Below are positions 20,612 through 31,933 of a stretch of 64,000 nucleotides of DNA, piece after piece; the first letter of the stretch is position 1; each line of letters opens with the position of its first letter. The DNA comes from Symsagittifera roscoffensis (taxonomy: Eukaryota > Xenacoelomorpha > Acoela > Convolutidae). The translations under genes were made by a program, and so were the position numbers. The notes under the pieces were generated by a model. That model was not told the DNA's origin and made no database searches. It saw only the letters and a list, made by a program, of their open reading frames with translations. The stretch is from NCBI RefSeq assembly GCF_963678635.1, contig NC_087067.1, positions 25,861,547 to 25,925,546 of the forward strand. Direction: 5' to 3'.

Positions 20612-22580
20612 TCTATACTATATTTAAATGCGAGTGACAGCTATCTCCCATGTTTAAGCACAATAATTTTGCATGTTTAACGAAAGAATTTTTTCATGTT
20701 TAAGCTATATCGTATATTGCAATGCTTAAGAAAATTTTTCAATTAGTTTTCCGCAAGGTCATTAATTTCCAAGTATTTTTTTTTCAAGGTCAAATTATGT
20801 CAGTCTGTCTGTGTACCTGCTTTTTTAATTAATTTGATCATGTCTGTCTACACGTCGCCTAATTTTTTTAGCTTTCATCTGTTATATGTTTACATGCGGG
20901 CTTCACTATTTCGCCTTGTTTGAGCTTTTTCAACGTATTATTTTTGCATGTTTAACAACAGAATTTTTTCACGTTTAAGCTATATCGTTTATTGCAATGG
21001 TTAAGGTTTTTTTCGATTTTCCAGTTTAAATTCAGTGATTATTTCATCAAGTTTGAAATAAGCAACCTATTAGTAGGATAATGCCAGAGTTTTCCCAAGT
21101 TTTGCGGTTCTGGCCTCCATATATGAATAACCAAATCGTTTTAGTTTACGAGATTTTTCAAAAGTTACTAGAAAATTTATTTATGAAAAATTTCTCAATT
21201 TTTGAATTTCTCACCCTGTAGTTGGGTGCAGTCAGGGTGCTCTCAGGGGTTGCGAATCTCGCCTTCAATTCTCACTTCTCAAACACTTGTAGTTTTCGAG
21301 ATATGACATTTTTTTTGATTTTTTCAAAAAATTTTCAAAAACTTAGACTTTGAAAATTTACAAAACGTTGAAGATCTCAATCCTGTTGTTGGCTTTTGTG
21401 AGTGTTTTCTCAAGGGTTGCGAATCTTGCCTCTGATTATGGCTGCTCAAATCCTTGTAGTTTTCGAGATATGACGTTTTTTTTTGGTTTTTTCAAAATTT
21501 TTCAGAAACCTTTTTTTTTCAGATACAAAAAATTTCACAAAATTTCAGAAATTACCATCTCTGTAGCGAGACTCTGTCAGGGTACTCTCAGGGGTTGCGA
21601 ATCTTGCCTCCAATTCTCACTTCTCAAACACTTGTACTTTTCGAGATATGAGGTTTTTTCCGAAATTTTCAAAAAAAAAAAACTTGAATGTTGAAAAATT
21701 CCAAAAGTTTGAAGATCTAAATCCTGTTTTAGAATCTGTGAGGGTACTCTCAGGGGGTTGCGAAACTTGCCTCTGAATATGGGTGCTCAAATTCTTGAAG
21801 TTTTCTTGATATGACGTTTTTTTAGGTTTTTTTGAAAAATTTTCGAGAAAACTTAAGTATAAAGAATTTCACAAAACTTGAAATTTTCATCTCTGTAGTG
21901 AGGCTCTGTCAGGGTATTCTCAGCAGTTGCGAGTTTTGTCTCACAATTTGACTGCTCAAATTTTTGTAGTTTTCCAGACATGACGTTTTTTGTGATTTTT
22001 TCAAAAACATTTTCATGGAAATTAAATTTTTTTTTTTTCAAAGTTTCTTAGTTTGTTTGAGTTTCCTAACCAATAGTTGGGGGGCTGTCAGAGTAATCTG
22101 AGGGGTTGCAAAATTAGACTTTAATTAAGAATGCCCAAAACATTTGTGGTCAAGAATGCGACGATTTTTTGTAGTTTTTGGATGATTGCTCAAAGTTTGG
22201 TAGTTTTCGAGATGTGAATACCTTTTTTGTAGAAAACTTAAGGGGAAGTTTCTCACAATTCGAATTTCCCACCGTTGTAGTTGGGTACTGTAAGAGTACT
22301 CTCAGGAGTTGCAAAATCTTGTGTCCAAATGCGACTGCTCAATTGCTTTCAGTTTCCCAGATGTGTCGTTTCTTAGTTCATTCTAAATTTTTCGAAGAAC
22401 TTAGATAAAACTTCACAAAATTTTATGGTTCTTCAAAGTTTGTATGAAAAACTTGAGTAAAAAAACATTGCAAAATTTGTAATAACGAACCCTGTAATAA
22501 GGTGCTGTCAGAGTACACTCAAAGAATAGTTTTTTTGAGTTGTTGAAAATTCGAAGCACCGAAGGTGCGTTACACGCTAG
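20612..22580 (+). mobile_element. Non-autonomous Helitron-like element, copy C
   Basis: It has the same 5' and 3' ends and the same insertion site as copy B, and is 1969 bp long. It carries eight satellite monomers; the extra one is near 21720, and the monomer gap after the first is full length here but shortened in B. Shared site and flanks show that it arose by duplication of the host unit with its Helitron, not by a second insertion. Confidence 0.85.
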
Positions 22581-23283
22581 TAACAATTTTTTTATTAGCA
22601 GTAGCTGATCACAAGTAACTTTTTTGTGACCAATTCAGGTTTGTGACAAATTTTTGTGACCAATTCAGGTTCCGACTTTTTTGTGACCAATTCAGGTTAA
22701 TTTTTTTAAATTCTCATTTGTTTTTATTTTTAGTTCGAAAAATGCTTATGTTCTGAAGTACATGTTCTGGAGTACATGTTCTGAAAATTGAAAAAAGCCT
22801 TTGTCTAATTTGAAACAGTGTCTTTTCGTGGTTTTTTCCGAGTGTCTTGGTTAGATTTTTGGTTTTAAATTGTGTATGCGAGAACTCGTGCAAGTAGGTT
22901 AGCTTGTAGAGAAAAGCATTCATTAAAGAATGTTACCAGTTTCAACCAAGTAGGTTAGCTCAAAGAAGAAATTTTCCATAAAAGAATATTGAAATTCGAA
23001 GAGTTGTAACGTGACACTTTTCTAACTGTTTGATGGCCGTTACAAGTTTAATGGTTTTGTGATGAAATGGTGGTTTTTTGTATGATGGCTTTTGCACAAA
23101 ATCGAAGGCAAAATTAGCTGAAAATGAATGATTTTAGTAAAGCAAAGTTTTGCTGTACAACTAGTGCAAATTATATCTGCTCATTTTGTAATCGTTCAGT
23201 TTCATTTTTTATACCCTGGATTTATCATGTGTTCTCTCCATCATTATGATGATTGGAAACAAATTAAAATGGGTTGTTTGATA

Positions 23284-24289
23284 TATATGTTATAAATTTT
23301 TTCGTGGCAATTTTTCGCGTTTTTGGATTTTTTTGTTAGTTTGTTCTTAGGAGTTTGATTGCCGGTTATTATTTTAATCAAGATTTTTGCTTCTACTCTT
23401 TGGTTTTGAATTCTTTCTTTTCATAGTTCTTTTCCTCTTTTCCTGGTTTATTGCTTAAAGTCGTATCGTAATACGACAAGTAGCTAGTGAAAAAGTTGTT
23501 CAAATTCGTTCATTTGTCCACGATCATTATTTGGTTTTACTTGATACAGTACTACTCTTGGTGAGGCACAATACAATAACTTGACGAAGATGTCAACCTT
23601 GTGAAAGAGTTTGAAATCAGCTATACTTCACTATGGTTAAACAAGCTAACTTCCACAAAATTTTTTTGATGAAGTGCTAAAAAAACTATGTTTTCACACT
23701 TCCGATAATTATAGCATGAGACACAATGTTAAGTGTACACAATGATAAGTTAGAAAGCAACCAGCTAACGCAGAGTCACTTGAATGCCATTACAGCTTCT
23801 TGATTTGAATTTATGCAATCGAAACGAAATAGGTTTAGTGAAGTATCTCTATCTTTTTGAAGTACTTAGTAATGGGTGATTCTCCGATTTTTGACCCGAT
23901 GTGTTGCGCAAATTTTCCATTAAAAATGCGATTAAACGCAGAAAAAATATCGCGACGTGACTGCTACTATTGTAAGTTTAATAAGTAATTGTAGCATCCA
24001 TGCGTATTTTTAAGTTGCCTAATGAAATCAAGATAAAAACTCCCTCGGACCATGTTGCTGTCTAAACAGATACGGAGAAAGATATAACATAAAAATATAT
24101 ATGTATATCGCTAATCAGCTGAATGTTTTTTTCCAACATAAGGAGAACAACTTGCTCCTTGTATCGCAAAAACCAAAGCAATTAATTCGATAGAAGATGT
24201 TCAACACTCAGTTTACTTATTTCAATGTACCTTTCATGAAGATCTCAGTACAATATTCATATTACAAGCTAATAATTTTTCTGGTGCCG
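23284..24289. other. No gene or clear repeat seen
   Basis: AT-rich sequence between the tandem array and a decayed reverse transcriptase. No open frame with recognisable content; no strong repeat noticed. Confidence 0.5.
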
Positions 24290-24830
24290 ACGAAAGTAGC
24301 AACATCTGTCCGATAAAAACCGCTTAGATCATTGCTCCGTATCTAACTTGTTTGATGAATTTTAGCTTGGTAAAAGTTTTCTCGAAAAAGATTGTAAACG
24401 TTTCGTTCCACAAATATGGAAGCAGTTTAGATCCAACCATTGCTTTCTGACAAATATGCAGCATAATTTTCTCGCTGATATAATTATTTTGAAAAATTGA
24501 ATTGGTTTACCCGACGTAATGGATTTTCGACAAAACTTTGCTACCCTCGATGCTTTAGCGGAAACACATGAAAAAATCAGATTTCATAGTAGCAACGATA
24601 TTCGATGCAACATTTCTAATAGAGATGAAGAAAGCGTTCGATAAAATTTGTCACCCGCTTTTATTAAATAAATTCAAGTATGATTTTGGGGGCGTTGTCC
24701 TTCGTTGGTTTTGCAGCGGTTTTTCTGACAGTGTAATATCTAACATTGTAGTATCTAATTGAAGATAGTTTTCATGGAGTTCCACAAGATCGCAGAAGTT
24801 TTGACTTGCAGAGGTCTTTTTCCCGAGTCG
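24290..24830 (+). pseudogene. Decayed LINE reverse transcriptase fragment
   Basis: Conserved RT blocks can be followed across frameshifts: NICPIKTA (for NYRPIS) near 24300, SKKIVNV near 24383, FRQNFATLDALAETHEKI near 24525-24575, IFDATFLIEMKKAFDKICHP with LLLNKFKYDF to 24680, and FHGVPQ near 24775 where GVPQGS is expected. The first catalytic Asp region is altered, the frame changes at least twice, and stops interrupt it. It is an old non-LTR remnant, clearly different from the element at 6-7.7 kb. Confidence 0.7.
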
Positions 24831-24959
24831 CAGCTTGACTATACTTGTTGGAGTTTCGTCTTTACAAAAAATTCATGCAAATACCATTTTCTGACAGTAA
24901 AAACAGTAAAAAAAAATTCCGGTTCAAAAAATTTCGGTCTGTTAGTTGTTTGCTGATGT

Positions 24960-26100
24960 TTTTTCGGCTTAGTTGCCACGTCTAAGAATTGTTTTTTTTT
25001 GCTGCTTACAGTTTTCGCTGTATTTGCTTAAATTGTTTTAGCATTTTAAAAGTCCGGCCGAATCGAAATTTGTTTTTTACATTGGTTGTAATTTTACTAG
25101 TTCGATATGTGAAAAATGCATTCTTTTTTAATTTTTGCCTTGTTTTATCGGCTTAATAAGTTTCGGTTTTATTTGTATCGAGCTAGTGACCTCCTATTGC
25201 GTCGTTTGGGGATCAAAAAAAGCTTAGTTTGCGTGCGTGTGTTCTCATGGGAAAGGGACATAACATTTTTAAAGTAGTTAAGAATTTTTTTGTTGCCAAA
25301 GCTTTCTGCTCAAATATTTTTGTCTTTGTTACCGTTTGCTTATTATAAGTTCAAATTTAATCAATCATCGGGCGCATCTGGAGTAGAGGTAACCCAAGGG
25401 TTGCGGTTCGTATCCTGTCGAGACCGTTTTTTTTTACAAACTAGAGTTTTTGTGCTTTTTCGGGCTATCGCCCGTCTGTTTATTTTTGTCGGATTAGTTC
25501 CCGTTTTTTTAAGGTTCAGTTTTCTTCCAAGTTGCTTTAACTCCCCTACTTAAGACGACAAAATATTTTCAATGTTTGGTTTCAGTTTAGCATCCAAAAT
25601 ATTTTTATTTCAAGTTTCTATGATGCAAGCAATTTGCTTCCGGATTTTTTGGGCTTTTGGTGCAAATTTTTATTGGCAGCCACGATTTTTGAAGTTTTTG
25701 TTTTCATTTTTCCCGTTTGATTTTAATCATAGTCAATCATATTTGAATCGCAAGTGGTGCGAAGCTCAGCTTCGCGTCTGTGTAAAAATGTAAAAAAGGT
25801 TTTTATGAAAACTACTTTTTTTTCCTCAACTGGTGTCTGCTCAAAGTTGTTGGCTTTGTTACAGCTGCGTAAGTTTTGTTTCGATGTCAGATGTTTTCTT
25901 TCAATTTTCTTATTTTACTTTTTCTAATGAACTTTATATAAGACAAATTCAGACAAATATATGACTTTTTGACTCAATTGATGTCTGTTGGTTTTTGATG
26001 GTATGTTTGTGCTGCATCGCAAGTGGTTAGAAGCTTTGCTTCCTTTCGTTGTAGATCTTGAAAATATTCATTTTTTTCTACATAAATCGCATAGTAATTT
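24960..26100. repeat. Cluster of SINE-like tails and hairpins
   Basis: The family signatures ttcggcttagttgcc (about 24963) and tatcggcttaataag (about 25146) are followed by a tRNA-like stretch with box B-like gcggttcgtatcctgtcgag (about 25407), then the GCGAAGCtcaGCTTCGC hairpin (25759-25775) and a degraded one near 26030. The pieces look like overlapping, partly truncated copies of family 1. No gene seen. Confidence 0.45.
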
Positions 26101-28440
26101 GTTGGCTTGGTTTTTGTAGTTAGTTGCTCAGTTCACTTTCGATAAATATTCACCAGTTATTGGTTTTTTATAATCGTTTAATTCATCGTATAAATCTTAT
26201 TTCTCGTCGTTTTATATCTTTATATCCTATAATTAGTACAAAACACTGGGACCAGTGCACTCTATTTTGTAGTTGCACTTAAATAACAGTGATTTTTGCT
26301 TCCCTGTCTATCCAGGTTTAATTCATGTTCTTTTGTTTGTTATTTTGTGGCTGTCTGTCTCTAAGATTAGCGATCATTTGTAAATCAGCGTTGTCAAAAT
26401 TTATGCTGCTTCAAAAACAGTCTAATTTGCAGTGAAATGTGTGACTGTGAGACTGTATGCTGCCTAATTTCACCAGATAATCCAGAGTGGTTCAGTTTTC
26501 AAATCTCCTCCCTTGGCGGCCGCCTTACCTCTTACCGTATTTCTCCCCGCGCGCCATTGTCAGTTGAGCTCCCTTGGTCTGAGTTAGAATAGCCTCTGTA
26601 TTTTAATTCAGCTGTGATAACTTGATTATAGGAGCATGCTAACAGTTCCAAATGAATTTCCCCTTTTTGACTGAATTTACTTGTACCTGGTGGATGGATA
26701 TAAAATGTATAAAGCTAATAATGTTCAGAAATTTTGATACTGTTTCCATTTCAAGCTTAAACAGCCCTGCGGAAACAATATTCGTGTTCTGTTTTTATCT
26801 TATCTTAGCCATGGTAATTTTATGGCTTGGAAAGTAATTGAGAAAAAATCCTGCTTCAACGAAATCCATTATGACCTATGGAGGCATATGGGTGAATTGG
26901 CGTATTTGTGAAAATAACACAGCATAGTCCTGCTGAATTAAAACAGCTACTGTGGGCTGGCTTACTTGCAATGTTAACCGTTAGATGTGTGGCGATTGCT
27001 CTTTTTCTTTACCTATATCGAGCTTGTTATGAAGATTAACATATTAAGTACTTGAGACCTTATATTGAAAAAAAGATAGTCCATTTGATCGAAACTCAAC
27101 TGAGCGTGTGTTTGAGCTTGCGTATTTTTTCGCATAACCAATAAATTCAGTTTTTTTTTCATTGTTTACAGCATTTGAATTCAAAAAATCTATTTGAGAC
27201 TTGCATAATTTCGGCATTATTTACTTTGTCGGCTCTATGCTTATAATAGTTTAATTTCTCTTTTCTTAAGTGTGATTGTAATTCATCTAACGCGCAGAAG
27301 CCGTTGAACCATCCATCTGATTTCACCAACAGTGTAAACAGAGGACAGTTTTTCTTTTTTGTGGTGCATTTTGTGGTTAGAAGCCGTAAACTTAACTGTG
27401 ATATATACCAGAGTTGATATATTTATAGTTTTCCCGTGGTATAAATATTTTGAACTAGATCTGGATTCAACGTCGGATTTTTGTGCAGTGAAGTGTGACT
27501 GAAAAAAGAGAGCACTGCTTCAAAACTGAGCTGAAGTTTTTGCTGGCCATGAACCAGAAGTTTTTCCAAAGTTAAAGTGGCTAGGTTAATTGAAGGAGCG
27601 CTTTTGTGAATATTTCTTCAATAATCAAGTATTCAAAGGCTCCAACTAATTTTTTTACATTTGTTTTATCATCGTTCTTTTATCAACATACGCTCCAATT
27701 TTCAACATTTTTTATGCAACCTAATTCAATATTTAATCATTAGCGTTAAAAACGATATGAAGCCGGCTGAAAAATGAAAGGAGCTGTGTCAATTTTGAAA
27801 AGTTAAGATGCAAATGATATAGAGTCGGCTGTTTTCCTTCAGGAAAGCGGCTTTTCAATTCAATTATTTTTAGTTAATTGAATTTCGTTTTTTAATAGAT
27901 TTTCCTGAGCTCTATACGTCAGAAATCCATTTGATGTCGGTAATTTTGCACCATTAAAAGCAAATTGGTTCAGTCTTAAGTTTAATTTCTGCAATGATCT
28001 CTTTGTTTCTGTTTTTATTTAGCTTCAACTGAAAGTATTAGCTGCAATTAGTCTATTTTTTTGTTCCAGTTTCAACTGACAATATTAGCTCAACTTCAAA
28101 ATCTTATGATTCTCATTTTCTGTTACTTTAATTAAAAAGGAGAAACTTTATATTTTCCATGTTTTGTCTCTTCCAAATATTTCTTCGATTTTCTTAGATT
28201 TTAGTAAATCTAAAGGAAATTCTTCTGGTGAGCTAATTGATTGTGTTAAAATTGACTAGCGTTTACTTTATCTTTGGTTGCCTGACTCTGCGTAAAAAGT
28301 GATTTTTTAGGTACTCTTGAGAACACTAGGTGGGTCTAATGGTGTTACGAATTCATCCTTTAGCGTTTATCTTCCTTCTTAACTAAATTGAATTGAATGG
28401 ATTGAATTGAGCTCAATTTGTACCTATTTTCTCTTTCTTT
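26101..28440. other. No gene seen; small GC-rich island at 26510-26590
   Basis: Mostly AT-rich. A short island (ggcggccgcc ... ccccgcgcgcc) stands out at about 26515-26558. It could be a promoter for the downstream ORP gene or a fragment of older coding DNA; neither is shown. Confidence 0.35.
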
Positions 28441-28930
28441 TCGCTTAACCTGCATGTATTAATGCAGTTGTGTGCTCTTCTTACCCGTTCGCCCATGCAA
28501 ATCGCCCAAACACTTGTTCTTTGGCGAATATGTGTCCCATCTTTCGTGTGCTTATTCAACAGCCACCACCCAGTCCCAGTTTAAAGTGTTCAATTTGTAT
28601 CCTTCTTCTATTTTCTCCTCGCTTCTCTTCAATTCACAATTCTATCGCAGAGCATGGGTACAGAACGGGATGGCACTAGTATGTATACGGCGGTTGTTGT
28701 TTTCACAGCGAGCTTGAGAGAAGATTCTGCTGCCCCGTTGATTATTCTCGCCTTCTCCCAATCTTTTCACTCTTAATTGTTTCTTCTTCTCATTCCTATT
28801 GTGTGTTCGAGATTTTTCTTTTTCTCTTCAGCTCCTCTTTGAAAGCAAATGTTGTTTCTATTTGTGCTAGCTTGTCCTTACCCCCTTACTTTTCCAACCC
28901 ACCGGTCCTATGCACGTAAAAGTGCTTTGG
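28441..28930 (+). promoter_or_regulatory. Pyrimidine-rich, AT-poor block; possible 5' exon/promoter
   Basis: Composition changes abruptly to C/T-rich. Around 28650-28684 there is agcatgggtacagaacggga and then a GTATGT donor-like site at 28679. It lies 3.2 kb before the acceptor that precedes the ORP coding exon and could hold its noncoding first exon. There is no direct proof. Confidence 0.2.
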
Positions 28931-29079
28931 TGGCCTTTCTCCATTTGCAATGTGTTTAATTTTTAATTGCTAGCTTTATTTCCAATTTAAACATTCCACC
29001 ACAAATTGTCGAGGCGCTGGAGAAAATGGCCGTCTGTACAATAAAATTGTAAGTCTTCTTAGTAATTTAACTTGCTGTA

Positions 29080-29300
29080 GCAAGTGCACCTGTAACCGGG
29101 AGCTAAGTTTTTTTTTCCGTAAACAACTTTTCATTAAAATGTGTAAGAAATACGTGCAGCTAATGCAGTTACTTTCACGCGCTGATGGGTAAGTTCAGTT
29201 TTTTCAAAATCAAATGAAACTTTCATGTTACGTCATAATTTTTTCAAATAGTTTTTTTTCGGGTTTGTGGTTTTCGTTTAATTTCTGTCGGCTCATTTTC
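29080..29300 (+). repeat. SINE-like element, family 1
   Basis: gtagcaagtgcacctgtaac then gggagctaagtttttttttc and cgtaaacaacttttc form the head; gtcggctcattttc near 29287 is the tail signature. The tRNA-like middle is not well preserved. Confidence 0.45.
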
Positions 29301-29529
29301 ACTTTTTTGTTCGAGTGCATTGTATATTTTCTTGTACGCTTTTTTAGCAATTTTCTTTCCCAAGCTTGGGTTGTTAATTTGATATAAACAGTTTTTACTA
29401 TAATTGAAATTGATTTTGTAGTTTGTAAGTTTACGGACTCCGATTTTTAATAATTGTATATTTTCAATAAAATATCATATCAGCTTAGTGAATTTATATG
29501 CGTAGTTTCATGAGAAACATTTTAAAATG

Positions 29530-29973
29530 TGTTTGCGTTTCAGGAGATATAGGTCGTAAAGACTTTTTATCTTGCATTTTTTTATGGCCATTTTTGTTTT
29601 CGGCTTAACGAGGGTCGACCCAGTGTTTGTCGCCTTAGGTGCCACTGGGCAAATGATTTTTAATGCTTTTTGAGGCAGCTTATGAACATCATTCATGTAT
29701 CAGGAGGGATGGGTCGTACAAAATTATTCCAAGTTTCAATACGGTTTTGGCTTTAAAGTTTAATATGACCAGTTTTGTTTTCATCTTTACGAGGTTCGAG
29801 CCAATTATTAGCATCTTGGTTGCCGCTCGGTAAATGATTTTCAATGCTTTTTAAGGCCGTTTATTATCATCTTTCGAGACAAGGGTATAAAAATTTTTTA
29901 ATTGGCCTCAAAAATCAGTCGAAGCATTCAGGGCCTCGCCCTGATGTACGAGCTGAGCGGTATTGTCTTGTCT
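29530..29973 (+). repeat. Diverged tandem repeat ending in AGGGC hairpin
   Basis: About 29585-29695 and 29770-29880 are diverged copies (landmark: gggcaaatgatttttaatgc against cggtaaatgattttcaatgc), spacing about 190 bp. The block ends with agggcctcgccctgatgtac (29937-29956) and tattgtcttgtc, like the terminus at 5452-5488. Confidence 0.55.
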
Positions 29974-31862
29974 TAAGAATGTGTTTCAGATCAGTCGTCA
30001 GGGTTGGTTTAAAAATGTTTTTGAGTATTTTCTTATACTTTTGAATTGGTTTAAAACAGTTTTTCCTCGGCAAATTTTAATTCAGCATCTGTTGAAATTT
30101 GAAAAGCGACCCAACAAGCAAGTTTATGAACAGTTTTTCAGGAAGTTTTCATAGCAAAATCTGGATGAGTTGAGGAGCCGCAAAAAGAAAGCAAGTTGGC
30201 TCGAGACGTTTCCGTATATCCGATGGATGTATCCCATCGATGAGAAAACTCTCTCTATTTCAGCCGATGAAAGAGCCATCGACAACAAAATCTTCCATTT
30301 CAAAAATTCATTTGTTTGAAGATTTTGCCGCTCTGATGTTTTAAAACAATCAACAAAAACGGCCTTGTTTTAAAACAGTTTTTTTAAATGGATTTAAAGC
30401 ACCCTGTTTTAAACCATGCGAACCCTGTCGGTTTTTGTGGTTTTTTTTCCTTCTTACTTTCATATTTCCGTCGATTGAATTTACTGTTAATGAATATTTT
30501 TTGTCCATCAATTTTCAGTGGTAGATTAATGTTTTGAAAAATCATGTTTTCCTTGCACTAATTTCAAATCGTGTCAAAATTTCGTAAGGTTGTTTGGTTT
30601 TCCTTATTGCTGAGTTTTTTTTTTGCTATTGTTCGAATGTTTTGGCCTTCGAGAGCTTGTGTTGCAATTGCCCATTTTTTTTTCATGAAGCTCAATGTAA
30701 TTCTGCTGAAAGTATGTTCTGAAACTTTCTAAAAAATTTTTGAAGAGAAATTTTCCTTAACAAAAATTAGCTGTCCTTATTTTTTGCAAGTGTTGATAAC
30801 TTGAAATAATTTGTGTTGAGTAGAATTTTGTTTCTTCTGAAATCATGGTCGAAATTGCTCGTTTATATATTTACAGCATGCCAAAATGCCTCAGTTTTTG
30901 TTCTTAAATGTGTAGGAAATTGATCGTTTCTTTTCATTACAGTATTTCATTGCCCCGCATGAATTTCGCCTAGTTTCAGTCATAAGTCAGAGTTTTGATT
31001 CAGTGAAAAATTAAAAGTTTAACTGATATGTAGGAAACTGGCGTGTGTTTTTGTAAAATAACTATTTTTTTTTTCCAATAAAGAGCAAGAAAATGAGTGC
31101 AATTTTAAAAATTTTTTGGTTTTTTTTTTCGTTTTTCATACTTAATGACTCAAAATTTTTAAATACCGCGAAATTTACTTTTAATTAACTCTCAATTTGA
31201 TTTTCGTGCGATTAACATATTCCTTCAGCTATTATATAATTTTTATACACATACGAGCTAACGAACGTTGTGTCAAGCGAAAATAGCAGAGATGCGAGGA
31301 CGTGAGACTCTTAAATCTCCATGTCTGTGGTGCGGTTCCCGCACATAGTAAATTGTTTTTTTTCAAGGCTTATTTTTACTCTTTCTTTCCTTAATTAATT
31401 TTTTAGCCTTTGTAGAGCTTAGTTGCAGTTTCTAGCCCGTGTTTTGAACAAATTTCATCGCCCTTTCCTCGATGAAAACGGCAGAAATTTAGTTGAAATG
31501 AATTCTGTTGTTCTTCCGTGCTACTTCTAGTTGGACTTTCTAAGCTACTTGCACGGCAACAGGATCCTTTTTTCTCTTCTAGAATTTGCCGAATTGATGA
31601 GTTGCACGTTTATTAAGAGGTATCAGTGTAATACTGCTTCCCGTAGTCTATGTTTCTCTAATAAGATGAGTGCCTTCGTTACGCCCAGTATTAATTAAGA
31701 GTCGTAGAATTGTCAAAAAGTATAAGCGGGAATATATTTACAGCAGTTTTCATTAAATTCAGGAACGCTTAAATCAAACCTTTGAAAAAAAAATAGAACG
31801 AGCGCTGGAATTGATCCAGAATTTCTGATTTGATTTTCCACGATCCAGGATTTGTTTTTCAG
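29974..31862. other. No gene seen; tRNA-like remnant at 31290-31355
   Basis: AT-rich. The stretch agcagagatgcgaggacgtg ... gtgcggttcccgcac resembles a degraded tRNA with a long variable arm and a partial T arm, so probably a SINE remnant. An acceptor (ggatttgtttttcag) ends at 31862, 71 nt before the ORP start codon. Confidence 0.4.
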
Positions 31863-31933
31863 ATGTAACCCGATTGTTTATCTACGAGAGGCGCTGACTT
31901 CTCCTATTCTACTTGCTTACCGGTCAGAATATT

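Larger units (their letters stand above)
16605..23283 (+). repeat. Three tandem copies (A, B, C) of a ~1-kb unit
   Basis: Using aggcaaaaactact as a register mark, copies start near 16614, 17694 and 20382, and the last ends near 23283. A (about 1.08 kb) is free of Helitron; B (2.69 kb) and C (2.9 kb) each contain one at the same position. Without the Helitron, B is about 0.96 kb. A keeps about 160 bp (16885-17045) missing from B and C, where instead ttgtgaccaattcaggt is tripled. B and C appear nearly identical from about 19260 to 20290 (22190-23220), indicating a recent duplication. Open frames in the unit are short and differ between copies, so it is probably noncoding. Confidence 0.88.

Noticed and set aside
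25370-25430. Possible tRNA gene
   Set aside because: Box B-like sequence is present but no acceptor stem pairing or proper anticodon arm; it fits a SINE remnant.
31290-31355. Possible tRNA-Leu gene with long variable arm
   Set aside because: Stems are broken and the T arm is incomplete; treated as a tRNA-like SINE remnant.
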